Below are positions 1-11,335 of a DNA stretch of 64,000 bases, piece after piece. Both the position numbers and the translations under genes were made by a program. Origin of the DNA: Clytia hemisphaerica (taxonomy: Eukaryota; Cnidaria; Hydrozoa; Leptothecata; Clytiidae); assembly GCA_902728285.1 (NCBI GenBank), contig CACVBU010000352.1, positions 1-64,000 on the forward strand. Reading direction: 5' to 3'. The stretch's first letter is position 1. Each line of letters opens with the position of its first letter. The notes under the pieces are model-generated. The model ran no database searches. It was not told the DNA's origin and saw nothing but the letters and a program-made list of their open reading frames with translations.

Positions 1-31
1 CCTTTTTTGAGCTAATTCTACTGGACTATTA

Positions 32-256
32 CGTTTATTTGAGGGATAATTTGCCTTGTGGGCGGCGCTAATTTGAGGTAATACAATATGTTCAGACTAA
101 GTATCACATTAAAATCATATCTTTTGATTATGATTATGATTTTAATGAAGTTCATTATCGTTTTCAACTCTATGGTAAAGACTATTCCAGTAAGTGTTAA
201 GGGAGAAAAACGTTTACGGTGGATTATCTTCCGGGAATTCTGGACGGTGTTGTAGA
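32..256 (+). repeat. Exact 225-bp direct repeat, copy 1
   Basis: Base-for-base identical to 1968-2192 with a constant offset of 1,936 bp and no indel; divergence begins at the next base. The surrounding copies are much more diverged, so this stretch was recently duplicated or homogenised. Confidence 0.9.
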
Positions 257-1967
257 TTAAGACTTGAGGGAGAACGACAACAGAAATCAGAAGCTAGACA
301 AAAAGGTGTCTGAGAATCTTGCCTGGTCAGGAGTGCATGGAAAATTAGATTTCTTGCATTAATTTTATTTACTCAAACCGAGAAGTTTAAAATTGGTTGC
401 TATATCATATAAGCTTGGGGACAGATTCGTTCAAATTAAGCTGGGGTTTAGTTAGCGCGAATGCTTTCTTTCCATTGTATCTGACTTTTTGGGTTCTTTA
501 GAAGGTATAAGATCAGGTAACAATTCTGTTAATAACACCTGCATAGTATTCCCAATCGAAGCATCCCTTAGCCCTCAAGATTTAGTCTAAACAACTCCCT
601 CTAACTTATGGCATGAATATAAGGCAATTACATCCAATAACTCTATAGAAATCTTTCCAAGTTGTGGCATGGACAGTGGCCAGGAAAAGCTCATTGCGGA
701 TAAAGTATGAAAGGATTCTGTAGATTCTTATCATGCACTCTAGTCGGGCGGGAAATCTCTCTCATTACTCAGTGGTCAGGTGAACTTCCGTAATCCAAAG
801 GATTCAAACAAAGAATAATTGCATGCAGTGTTCAAAAGATGGATAGGTGGCATTTCTTACGCCGATTTTTTTAAATAATACAGTATGTTCAGACCTAAGT
901 AGCACATTAAAATTATTTCTTCTAATTAATTATCAAGTGCCGTTATCGTGATCAATTCCTTGGTAAACTCCATACCAATAAGTGTGAGTCGTGCAGGATT
1001 TATACAAAAACCTAAAAGGTTGTCTTAATGACCACTTGAACTGAAAACCTATAATAGGTATGGATAAGAGATCTAACAATAGCCATTGTAGGTTTTCAAA
1101 TTTAATAGTTATTAAGGATAATTTTTAGGTTTATCCAAAATCTTGTTTTTGCTAATGCCTGAAGTCATTCCATAACAACAAACCAAATCTTATGTGCCTA
1201 AACCTAAGATTAGTAGCGCCATAAAGAGCTGACAATCATCCTACCACCATTACTGCACTCCTGTAAATCTTACGGGAATGGTAAAAAAGTATTCCAAAAG
1301 ATATTTTTAATTTATTTAATTTACTCTATTTCAATTTTCAAGACTTTATTACACCGCGTGAAGAGCTTCATCTTTCTTATCTGAAAAACCCGGTGAAAAA
1401 AGCCATGACTAAATTTTAACCCTCACAAAGAAATATAAGCGGTTAAGAATCATTAACAGTTGCTTATCAACAAAGAATCATATTCTGTTCCTAATCTGAC
1501 TTAAGCTTATACCTATTGATATAACATGTAGACTTTGAGTAAATGAGAACCATTAAGTAGGATCTAATAAGATATAACTAAATTGTATTTAGATATAATT
1601 GGCGGTGAAACAAGAATGCCTATAACTTTCTATAGTCAAATACAATGCTGATTTTTCTTTTGCTTTTTTAGAGAAGCAATAGCGCTATATATGAATGTAT
1701 CTATTTCAATTTAACCCTAGTAATTCTGAGTAAAATATGATTCCAGGAAAGCTGTGGTATCCCTGAACCCAGAGAATGTCCGTTCAAAATTCAATTCTAC
1801 TCTCTTAATCCTGAAATATCTTGTAAAACCCTTCCGGGAAATGTCATCCATTAAGTCCAAAATACTCTCTCAAACTTATAGCATCGACAGTTCCCGACAA
1901 AAACTTATTGTGAATGAAGTATGAGAGGACTCTGCATAGATTTAGGATGTTAAATATTTGCGTGCAG

Positions 1968-2192
1968 CGTTTATTTGAGGGATAATTTGCCTTGTGGGCG
2001 GCGCTAATTTGAGGTAATACAATATGTTCAGACTAAGTATCACATTAAAATCATATCTTTTGATTATGATTATGATTTTAATGAAGTTCATTATCGTTTT
2101 CAACTCTATGGTAAAGACTATTCCAGTAAGTGTTAAGGGAGAAAAACGTTTACGGTGGATTATCTTCCGGGAATTCTGGACGGTGTTGTAGA
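1968..2192 (+). repeat. Exact 225-bp direct repeat, copy 2
   Basis: Second copy of the repeat at 32-256, same orientation. Confidence 0.9.
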
Positions 2193-4333
2193 CTAAGATT
2201 TAAGGAAAAACGATAACAGAAATTCCATCAAGAATTGAATCTCTTGCATTAAGGTTGATTACTCAAATCGAAAAGTTTTACTTTTAGTTTTATTATATAT
2301 CACATAAGTTTAGGGACAAATGCGATTTAATTAAGAATGGGTTCTTTAAATGGGTGTTCTTTTCTTCCATTCCGTCTGACTTGCCGGGTTCTTCAAAAGG
2401 TGTTATAGGATAAGGTATTAACTCCGTTAAAACGTCTTCATGACTATCCCTAACAGCCCTCAGGATGTCCCCTCAAAATCCAATTCTTCTTCCAGTCCGG
2501 GATTGTCATCCAATAAGTCTAAACAACTTGACATATCCTTGATTCCTTTTAACCCTGAAATCTTGTATAGAATACTTCACTATGGCGATTCAAATTTTAG
2601 CTTTGCTCAGAATCATGAAATGTTAGGCATAACGATAAAATTCATTTGCTATAGCGACCGGTTAGAGGGACTGCTGTTTTCATTTGTTGCTCTCTCAGTT
2701 CCTTTTTTTTCTTTTTTCTTGTTCATTAAAAGTTTTTCTCTTTTTTTGGTTCCTTCCTACTGGTGGTATAATCTATAGGTTTTTTTTTGCGGGAGGTTTA
2801 CAATGTTTTTTTGCAGAAGGTTTACAATGGTGGCCATAATATCTGGGAAAAAAGGGAAATTCCCTCAAATTTTCAAAACCACAAACGATTTGGAAGTGCT
2901 GTAATTTAGGTTAGAAGGGTAGAGTTTCATCTCTGAGTTTCAACGCTAGACTTAAGACTTAGGACCTTAGGATCTGAGGATCCAGAAGCTCTAAAATGGT
3001 TCAACAAGGCTGAAAATATAGCCTGGAAGTCTGTCAACCCCTCCCAATTTAAATATCCGATAACATTTAAGAGATAGCCCAAAATCGACTTTCTCGCCCG
3101 AACTTCAAATTTTGAAAAACGTGGAAATAATCAAAATTCTCAATATGTTTTGACCCATATTGTAGAGCCCTTAGTATTTGTATATTTGTGTGCTCAATTC
3201 TTATGGATAAAAAAAATGGCTTAACAACTCTCTCAAACTTACGGCAGGGGCAGTGTCCGGGAAAAGCTTTTTGGAAATGAATTATGAGGGGAGTCTGCAG
3301 GAATTTTTCATGCACTCTAGTCAGGCCGGGAATCTCTCTTTCACTTCATCATTAATTTGATTTTTTGGTGTGTAGTTAAATTATTCAACATTCTGTTTTT
3401 TGTGTGCAATATTTTAATTGAAGTGGTCATTAAGACAACCTTTTAGGTTTTTATGAAATCCCTTGCAACTTACACTCAATGGCAAGGAATTTACCAAAGA
3501 CTCAACCACGATAACGGCACTTGGTAATTAATAAAAAGACATAAAACCAACGTGCTACTTAGGTCTAAACATACTTTCTTACCTCCAAACGGGGACACCA
3601 ACCTCTACTAAACCGCACGCAATCATTTGAAACCTTGGATTACAGAGTGTCACTTGACTGAACTCGCACGGTTATATCAATAAAAATTTCGTAATTCAAA
3701 GGTTCCAGATATTATATAATTTCCGGATCTACAAAACTTGCGCACTGGAAGAAAATTTGTGTCTCTGTAGTGCTTCCAATCAAACATTTAGGAACATAGG
3801 ATGCATTTCATTACCTATTTAATTTATAGGGTTCAAATATATTAGATAATATTGTGTTTGTTTATTTGCAATCCCACCAGTCATCAGAAAAAAACTAGAT
3901 TTTAGATAAACCTAAACGCTAGCCTTTGAGCACTTCATTTGAAACCCTACAGTAGGCCTTGGCAGATCTATGATCAATACCCATTTCAGGTTTAACCCTA
4001 AAAAATATCCTTAATGACCACGAAAACTGAAAATCTTCAAATTCAAACCTCAAAATTTTTCCTTTTTTCTTTTTTTTTTAATCTCTTAATAGGTATTATC
4101 CTTAGAAGACCTCATGGGGATTATGGTGATATCTCTGCAAAGATATCCTAATGGAACCCATGAGTCCTGATAATTCCTATTTTAGGTTTGCCTTATTACG
4201 AGAAGGTAGGTATTATTGTGACCCAAATCAAGATCATGATAATACCTATCTTCTTGTAATAATAACCACTATACTCTGAATAATACCTACTCAAAATCGG
4301 ACTCGAACCCACCATAAGTTCCACCAAAGAGTA

Positions 4334-4365
4334 CCCTAACCCTAACCCTAACCCTAACCCTAACC
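4334..4365 (-). repeat. Interstitial telomeric repeat (CCCTAA)5
   Basis: Five perfect CCCTAA units plus CC, i.e. TTAGGG on the minus strand, which is the telomere repeat of most metazoans including cnidarians. It is flanked by non-telomeric sequence on both sides, so it is interstitial. Confidence 0.92.
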
Positions 4366-4850
4366 TGCGTTGCAAACCTAAGAGTGGAACTATTCCGATT
4401 TAGGTTTGAGAAAATTGATAATGGGTCCCATTCCAATTTTTTTTTAAATCGTTCCTGTACTTTGAAAATGAGTCTAAATTATCGGAAAAAAAGCCTGAGT
4501 ACGTTATTTTGTTCAAAGATTACGTTCGTTTTTATATTTTGGCCTAAATCCCTTTTTTCGTGTGACTAGATTTTTTAAGTACTGATAATACCAACTCTAG
4601 GTTTAAAATAAGTGGGTACAAATGGATTTTGTTTCGGTCTAGGTTTTGAGGTCCCCAGATGGAGTTATATTATAATAATATAGATTTAGAGAGGGTTTTT
4701 AATGCTTTTTCGATCCATGTTTTCTAAACACTCAAATTCCATTAGGTCTAGTTTTAAGACCATTTTTTCCAGAATCCAAGTAGGTTGTACAATCGATGTG
4801 TTCTAAGTTCTTCATCAAAATGAAATGGTTTTTTTTTGTCTAGTCCAAGG

Positions 4851-5490
4851 AAAGTATTAAAAATTGCGATTTTAAGTTTATAGACTAATTCTTACCTGTA
4901 GAATTCATTTCTGTTGTCTGATTTAAATGAAATAGCTTTTTTTTATTGATACAGTTGTAAACCTAGAAGTGGGTATTATCACTTTTAATATAAGCATCTA
5001 TATTTTGTGCTGTAAACCTCTAAAGTAATCTGTGTCTAGCGGCTTTTGAGTTTTTTTAACTGTAGAATACGCTCCAATTGTCAAATTTTGCTTAGGACGC
5101 TTTGTCTTTTTTTTTGAAATTGTAAACCTAGAATGGGTATTATTATGTATATTTTTTGGAGAAAAAAAGAAAGAAAGTATTAAAAATTGCGATTTTAAGT
5201 TTAATTTTAAGTTTATAGACTAATTCTTACCTGTAGAATTCATTTCTGTTGTCTGATTTAAATGAAAGAGCTTTTTTTTATTGATACAGTTGTAAACCTA
5301 GAAGTGGGTATTATCACTTTTAATATAAGCATCAATATTTTGTGCTGTAAACCTCTAAAGTAATCTGTGTCTGGCGGCTTTTGAGTTTTTTTAACTGTAG
5401 AATACGCTCCAATTGTCAAATTTTGCTTAGGACGCTTTTTTTTTTTTTTTTTTAATTGTACACCTAGAATGGGTATTATTATGTATGTTT
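4851..5490. repeat. Two-copy tandem duplication, about 335-bp unit
   Basis: The segment starting AAAGTATTAAAAATTGCG at 4851 recurs almost unchanged from 5174, with a 12-bp internal extension in the second copy and a few substitutions. The marker GGCTTTTGAG lies at 5041 and 5376. Both copies carry an AAACCTAGAAGTGGGTATTAT motif. Confidence 0.85.
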
Positions 5491-5499
5491 TTTGGACTT

Positions 5500-6690
5500 A
5501 TAAAATTTTTCGAAAAAATTTTTTTTCCAAAATTTCAATTTTTTGTGTTATATAAGGGTCAATATTTTTGCTTGCAAAGATCTAAATTTTCCCGTTTCCA
5601 TCAGCTCTTGTTTTTTCAGCTATATATGACGCTCAAATTGTAGAACTTATGTAATGGAGTTTACTTTCTTCTTAAATGATTAAACCGTGTGTATTATTAA
5701 GCATTCCAACTTAAAAGACATACCTAGTACCACTGAGTTTCAAGCCCAAAAGACTAGAGGCGAAACTTTTACCCTTCTTTTATTACGCACGAGCGAGCGC
5801 AGCGAGCGAGTGCGATTCTTTTGGCAAAAGCGCGGGAAAAAAAGCTGATATGCGGAGTGATAAAATCGATTTTTACCCTTTTTCAGCCTCGTTTCCATTC
5901 AGACTTTCGTCGTCGTGTGCAACTTTCTAAGGTCCCAATATGGAGAATTATCGCCTGTACCCGACTGTCTGTTTGAAGCATTACGTAATGGAATTTTTCC
6001 AAATCTCTTTGTAAATCGAGCTCCGGCGTCAAAAACAGTAGAGTATTTTTATTGTAGGATGAAGACGTCATTTCTTCAAGGAACGTCGCGAGAAAATATC
6101 GGCACGGCGCTCCATCCTCCTTGTAAATCGGGAAACGTCGCCCGGCTCGGAAGCGTATTGTTGATCGGACTATACTGCTTTCCAACAGTCAAAATAAAGA
6201 TGGTGGCAAAAATAAACAACTGGTCGCTACTGCTCTTTCGCTATTTTTCTTTGGTTTTTATGCTTTAATGAGTTGAATTGGATCATGATTTTTGTATGAT
6301 TGTTACAAGAAATGGTTGATGATGAAGTTCTTTATTATTCCTTCCTGGATTTGCGATGTTTGGTTTGGTTTTTGGCATGCGAGATTGTGCAATCTCTTGA
6401 AAAACAGGACATTTTATCAACTTTCACAACACAACAAACTAACTTCAATTTTGCCCGTATATTTACACAAATTCTAACAAGACTGAATATTTGTCGATAA
6501 ATCTGACCATGCTATATTTGAAAAATTAAATACCTACTTAACATCGAAAAAGTTTGAACTCACTTTTTTATCGTTTATGATGGTCAGACAGATGGTAGAT
6601 ATCTAGATGTGGCACCCAAGCCAAGGAAATGGTTGTGGTTGGATTTAAAATTTAAACCCAGAGCAAAATTTACTAATTGATACAGTACAT
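5500..6690. other. Non-coding stretch with a CpG-richer patch
   Basis: No gene is supported. A short palindromic patch of GAGCGAGCGCAGCGAGCG type lies near 5790, and 5880-6200 is more GC- and CpG-rich than its surroundings. Open frames on both strands here overlap each other and show no recognisable domain. It could be an old promoter or first exon, but nothing decides this. Confidence 0.35.
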
Positions 6691-6727
6691 TGATGATTGA
6701 ATTTCCCTTTGTGTTTTAAAATGCATT

Positions 6728-7215
6728 TTAAACGTGGAAAACTTTTGGTTGTGAATTTGGACATTTTCTTGCACGTGCGTTTAAAACGTGGAAATTATTG
6801 CTGTGGACATCTTCTTCCACGTGCGTTTAAAACGTGGAAAACTTTTGTTGTTAATTTGGACATTTTCGTTCACGTGCATTTAAAACGTAGAAACTTTTGC
6901 TGTGAATTTAAGGACATTTTCTTCCAAGAGCATTTTAAAGGTGGGAATAAACCTTTGGTTGTGAATTTGGACATTTTCTTCCACGTGCGTTTAAAACGTG
7001 GAAAATTTTTGTTGTTAAGTTGGACATTAACTTCCACGTGCGTTTAAAACGTGGAAATTTTTAACGTGAATTTGGACATTTTCTTCCACGTGCGTATAAA
7101 ACGTGGAAATTTTTCCTGTGAATTTGGACATTTTCTTCCCCATGCGTTTAAAATGTGGAAAACTTTTGTTGTGAACTTGACAGCTTGACATTCTCTTCCA
7201 TGCATTTAAAAATGT
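6728..7215 (+). repeat. Minisatellite, about 53-bp unit with CACGTG-centred inverted arms
   Basis: About eight to nine units. Anchor positions of the CACGTG-like core are 6772, 6818, 6871, about 6925, 6982, 7035, 7087 and 7140. Each unit has a CCACGT arm, a TTTAAA centre and an ACGTGG arm, joined by a 'TTTTGTTGTGAATTTGGAC' type linker. CACGTG is the canonical E-box for bHLH factors. The 116-codon open frame across it is a by-product of the repeat. Confidence 0.88.
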
Positions 7216-7418
7216 AGAAAAATTTTGCTGTAAGGCAAAAATAAAAAAATGTAGTGTCGGAATGCGGGTGAAAGAAAAAAGCTTTCATGCGGCCGGCCAG
7301 AAAAAAAATTTTTATTTGATTTTTTTGATAACTTTTTTAAGTAATCAGATCATTGAAATAGAACTTTAAAGGTAACTTTTATGTGCAAACAGTAAGAAGT
7401 AAGCCCTGAATATACTAT

Positions 7419-8051
7419 CAGTTAGTCACACTAGCTTCCCGCCAAAATGCGTATCAAAGATTAATGCTGCGAAAGCGCTATATCGTTTACTTGACTCTCA
7501 AGCAAAAAAATGCGCCGCAAAACTTCTAAAGGGATTCATGAATAAATAACCCGGTGCTTTTTAATGAAAATAACATTTTCAAAAACTTTGAGAAATTGCC
7601 TAAAATTTGAGCCATAGATGAAAAAATTTAAGCCAAGCCAACCTTGAAAACTAATTTGAAGAGCAACTTCCCAAGAAAAAGATCTACGGGGGAGGCGGAA
7701 CCCACCTAGATCCGCGCACCGCCGGATAGGCTTTTTCCCGGAAATTTTGCCGGACCTCAAACAATGACCCATTTACATGTGCGAAATTATTTTTACTTTA
7801 GCGTATAAACAAGGCCTTAAAAATCGAAGCGCTGTCTCGGGAATTGAATGACAAAATTTGGTTGGTTGATATTTGGCTGCTGCACGTTCGCAATCGGTAA
7901 TTTTATCTCATTTTAAGTTTGCAAGTTTTAATTGATTGTCTTGGGATCTTGAACTTGATTCAGGTAACTCTCATCCTTGTTGTTGAAATACATCCTGTAG
8001 ATGACTGATGTTGTTTTTTCTGAAAGCTTAATTTCCTAGTGTGACTAACTG
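7419..8051. mobile_element. Possible MITE with 16-bp terminal inverted repeats
   Basis: CAGTTAGTCACACTAG at 7419-7434 is exactly complemented by CTAGTGTGACTAACTG at 8036-8051. There is no open frame between. The short ends and lack of a clear target duplication keep confidence modest. Confidence 0.45.
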
Positions 8052-9970
8052 ACTATAATGTATCAACTACTAACAAACAAATCTTGACAAATCCAACTTG
8101 ATTTTTTTTATAATGAACTATATTGATGAACCCATAGTCTGCGGACGGATCAGAAAATTATAAATTTTCACCTGGCTGGTTTCCGAAAACACTACTTTTT
8201 TTTATTTGCGCCTCAATTGAAAATTTTTTCAAGCAATATCCTGACATGACGTCTTTTTTTCTTTTTCATATTTTTGGAAATTATGATTGCCAATTATGTG
8301 ACATTTTTTGCTTTTGCAGCATGCTTTTGAAAATTATAAAATGCCTTCTGCTAGGGGAATTTTTTCCTTTCGACGTTCTTTCAGATTATGAAAATGTTTC
8401 CCAGTATATATGAGATTTGTTTTTTCTTCTTTTGCATTACACTTTTTTTAATATAAGAACTAGTAAAAATTTTCTGAGCCTCGACTGTTCTTTTTTTTTT
8501 TTGCACTTTTGAGCCTCTATCATATCATATTCTTATTAATAGGATGTAAGTGAGGTATTTTAGGCATTATACCCAATTTTTATTACTTTGACCCCTAAAT
8601 TGCTTGAAATTGAGTTGTTTTCAGGCTCAGCATTGTTCTTAAATTGTTCTTATTTTTTGGCGATTTTGAGCCCCGTTGTTCTTATAAAATTGTTCTTATA
8701 TTTAACAAAGTGTATGTTGGAAATTATGAAATTGTTTCCCTGTTTTGAAAGTTTTTTACTTTTTGGCATGCATTTCAAAAAATATAACTTTTGGATGCTA
8801 TAATTTTTTACCTTTTTTTCAATATTTTATATATTTTACCTTTTCTCCAATATTTTAAATATATATTATGTAAACCTTTTTTCTAATATTTTATATATGG
8901 AAGTATATGCAAAATATTTCATCTATTTTGAAAGTATAAATTTTCCTTTGGTTTTCTTATTGTAAAATATTCTCAATTTTTGATAAACAAGATCAATTTT
9001 TGTAGATATACATTGCCCCTGATTTAAGAAAAAGAGAAAAGAGAAAAAGACGGAACGAAATTCCGTTACTTTGCAAAAAAGTATCATAAGTTAAGACATT
9101 TTTTTTCGCAAAAAATCCTTATGATCTTATTTTAAGTCGAAATTTTAAGATATTTGAGTTGAAAAAAACTTCAAAAAAGCAGTTTGTTTTGAAAATAGAA
9201 TATCAACTTTCTTTTGGTTCACCAGAGTTTTTACATGTTTAAAATGCATTGATAGAAATTTTCCTTGCTCTCGTGACGATCATGAAAATTACCAAAGAAG
9301 GTTTGTTCACCACGCAAGTATCGCGAAAATAACCCAAATCATGCCTCGAATTATTTCCCGATCACGCATCACCCAAACGGCTGGGTACTACTTTTTAAAA
9401 TTGTATCGTAAAAAATGGCTAACTTTCTCATTCCCGGGAAAACATACATGCCCCATCTCCGGGATCTTTTCGCTTCTAGGCGTCTCCGGCAAAAATCGTG
9501 TTAAATCTACTTTTGTGGCGTTTTGGTCCTTTTCCGTTGTACACTAGTAATCGGAAAGTTTCGCTGGGAATATAAGGAAGTTTAGCAATCCTACGATATG
9601 TAGTGTAAAAAACCTTTCGCTTGCGAACACGAGATTTTCGTATCGTGCGTAACCCCTTTTACAATTGATCTGATAATACGATAGTGAATTGGTGGCTGCT
9701 CACCCTAAAGGTCTAAATGAGAGGGTCAATTTCACTAATAGTCAGCCTTTGATGTGTTACATCCTCAGTCGGGTTCAACAGCCCTTGCGCGTAAACCCAT
9801 AAATATTTCCGCCCATCCCTGAAAACGAGGGCTGGGTTACCAGACCTCCCGTTGCAAAGTTTCAGATGTTGAAAATGTTACCGACCTTCAGAACTTTAGC
9901 GTATCAGATGAAAATTTTATCATCTGGGTGCCAGATAAACCCTTCTCAGGCAAGAGAATTTTTATGAGAG
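8052..9970. other. Gene-free AT-rich stretch
   Basis: I see no gene. 8100-9000 is a T-rich sequence with many degenerate 'GAAATTATGAAAATG' type echoes, suggesting a decayed short-period repeat. 9660-9900 is less AT-rich and of unknown nature. Confidence 0.5.
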
Positions 9971-9971
9971 A

Positions 9972-10450
9972 ATCTTGATTATGCACACTTTAGGGTTGCA
10001 TCCAAAAACCTAAAATGGGTATTATTTTTTACGAAGATAATCGGGCGAAGGGCGTTCATAACTGGGCGTGTGAAACAATCTGGATTATGCCCACTTTAGG
10101 GTTGCATCCAAAAACCTAAGGTTGGTATTATTTTTTACGAAGATAATCGGGCGAAGGGCGTTTATTACTGGGCGTACAATAGAATCTTGATTATGTCCAC
10201 TTTAGGGTTGCATCCAAAAACCTAAAGTGGTTATTATTCTTTACGAAGATAATCGGGCGAAGGGCGTTTATTACTGGGCGTACTATAGAATCTTGATTGT
10301 GTCCACTTAAGGGTTGCATCCAAAAACCTAACGTGGGTATTACTTTTTACGAAGATAATCGGGCGAAGGGCGTTTATTACTGGGTGTATGATAGAATCTT
10401 GATTATGCCCACTTTAGGGTTGCATCTAAAAACCTAAAATAGGTATTACG
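9972..10450 (+). repeat. Tandem array, 106-bp unit
   Basis: The marker GGGCGAAGGGCG occurs at 10043, 10149, 10255 and 10361, exactly 106 bp apart each time; partial units flank it. Each unit contains ACTTTAGGGTTGCATCC followed by AAAAACCTAAAGT, so it can fold into a hairpin with an ACTTTAGG/CCTAAAGT stem. TTTAGGGTT resembles telomeric sequence. Confidence 0.93.
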
Positions 10451-11335
10451 AACCCAGTTAGCACTTCATAGCTAAATTTTATAAGGCATTGTTACGTCCA
10501 GTGAGTAGAAAAAAATTTAATCAGAAGACATTTTGAGTTGTAAAGGTTCGAGCCACAAAGACTCAGCTCTATTTTTGAACTATGTTAATTTTTTTTTCTC
10601 TGTTGTACAGATGGAAAGATAAAAAGGTTTTGATATCATTAACGAATAAAGGCTTATATAAGGTACGTCTCAAAAGATTTATCGAATATGACATAACGAT
10701 GACAAAATACCTCAACTAGGTTTTTCTTGATTTGATTTTTAAGTTAACGTCTAAGGGCTTATCTCATCTCTAAAATACAGAAAAAGGTCACATTTTATAA
10801 AAAAAGAAGCTGAAAGGTGAATTAATCATCTTGTCCGAAGACTATTTTTAATACAACGGCAAATTGACAAGTCACCAGCATAAATATAGCTAGGCATAAA
10901 AATATAACAAAAGTCTAATTTGTTGTATACCTAGTGACAATCAAAGAGTACTGTTTTAATACAATAGGATATCTTTTATAAAATATAACATCTAAGAATG
11001 CAGTTAAAACAGTAAACTTATTTACATGACTGATCAATATCAATGAAATATCTCGAAAACAGAATGCCATAAAAGCCATAGACAAAGAAACAATTTAATA
11101 ACACTAAGAGATTTGTAACAATTTCTTTTTCCTAGGAATGAGTCTTTTTTGTATTGATTCGTTATTTATTTTACGTTGGTCAGAAAAGATAATTAAAAAG
11201 ACTCATTAGCATTATTCATCTCAAGATCAAAAACTGGAAAAAAAGTTGAAGTCAAAATTGAATTGAACTGAAGGTGAATCACAGCATTTAGTAGGAGTTT
11301 ATTACACATCTGGTCAGATTTTTATTTTGGCCTAA
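10451..11335. other. Gene-free stretch
   Basis: AT-rich sequence without a supported gene. Part of it is likely the 3' flank of the minus-strand gene that ends at 11336. Confidence 0.4.

Larger units (their letters stand above)
1..4000. repeat. Degenerate long-period repeat block, subtelomere-like
   Basis: No gene is supported here. The block is made of diverged copies of one long unit. The same run of motifs (mobility marker 'TATGTTCAGAC', then 'CAATTCC..GGTAAA', then 'CATGCACTCTAGTC') recurs around 85-760, 880-1000 and 1760-1960, and again around 2030-3340. Part of it is present inverted at 3417-3590 relative to 882-1035, including the shared GGTTGTCTTAATGACCAC. The only long open frame (2440-2778) lies within one copy and has no counterpart in the others. 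Proximity to a telomeric run at 4334 suggests a former subtelomere; this is inference. Confidence 0.6.

Noticed and set aside
2440-2778. 112-codon open frame in the subtelomere-like block
   Set aside because: Lies in one copy of a repeated unit whose other copies are not open; ends in a T-rich low-complexity tail.
5883-6268. Overlapping open frames on both strands (100 and 117 codons)
   Set aside because: They overlap antisense, have no recognisable domain and no convincing splice context; the CpG content alone explains the openness.
6697-7047. 116-codon open frame with repeated HVRLKRG-like words
   Set aside because: It is the translation of a 53-bp minisatellite with a unit not always a multiple of three; no gene context.
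6728-10450. CRISPR-like regular repeats
   Set aside because: Units are contiguous or irregularly spaced satellites in eukaryotic DNA, with no unique spacers of constant size and no cas genes.
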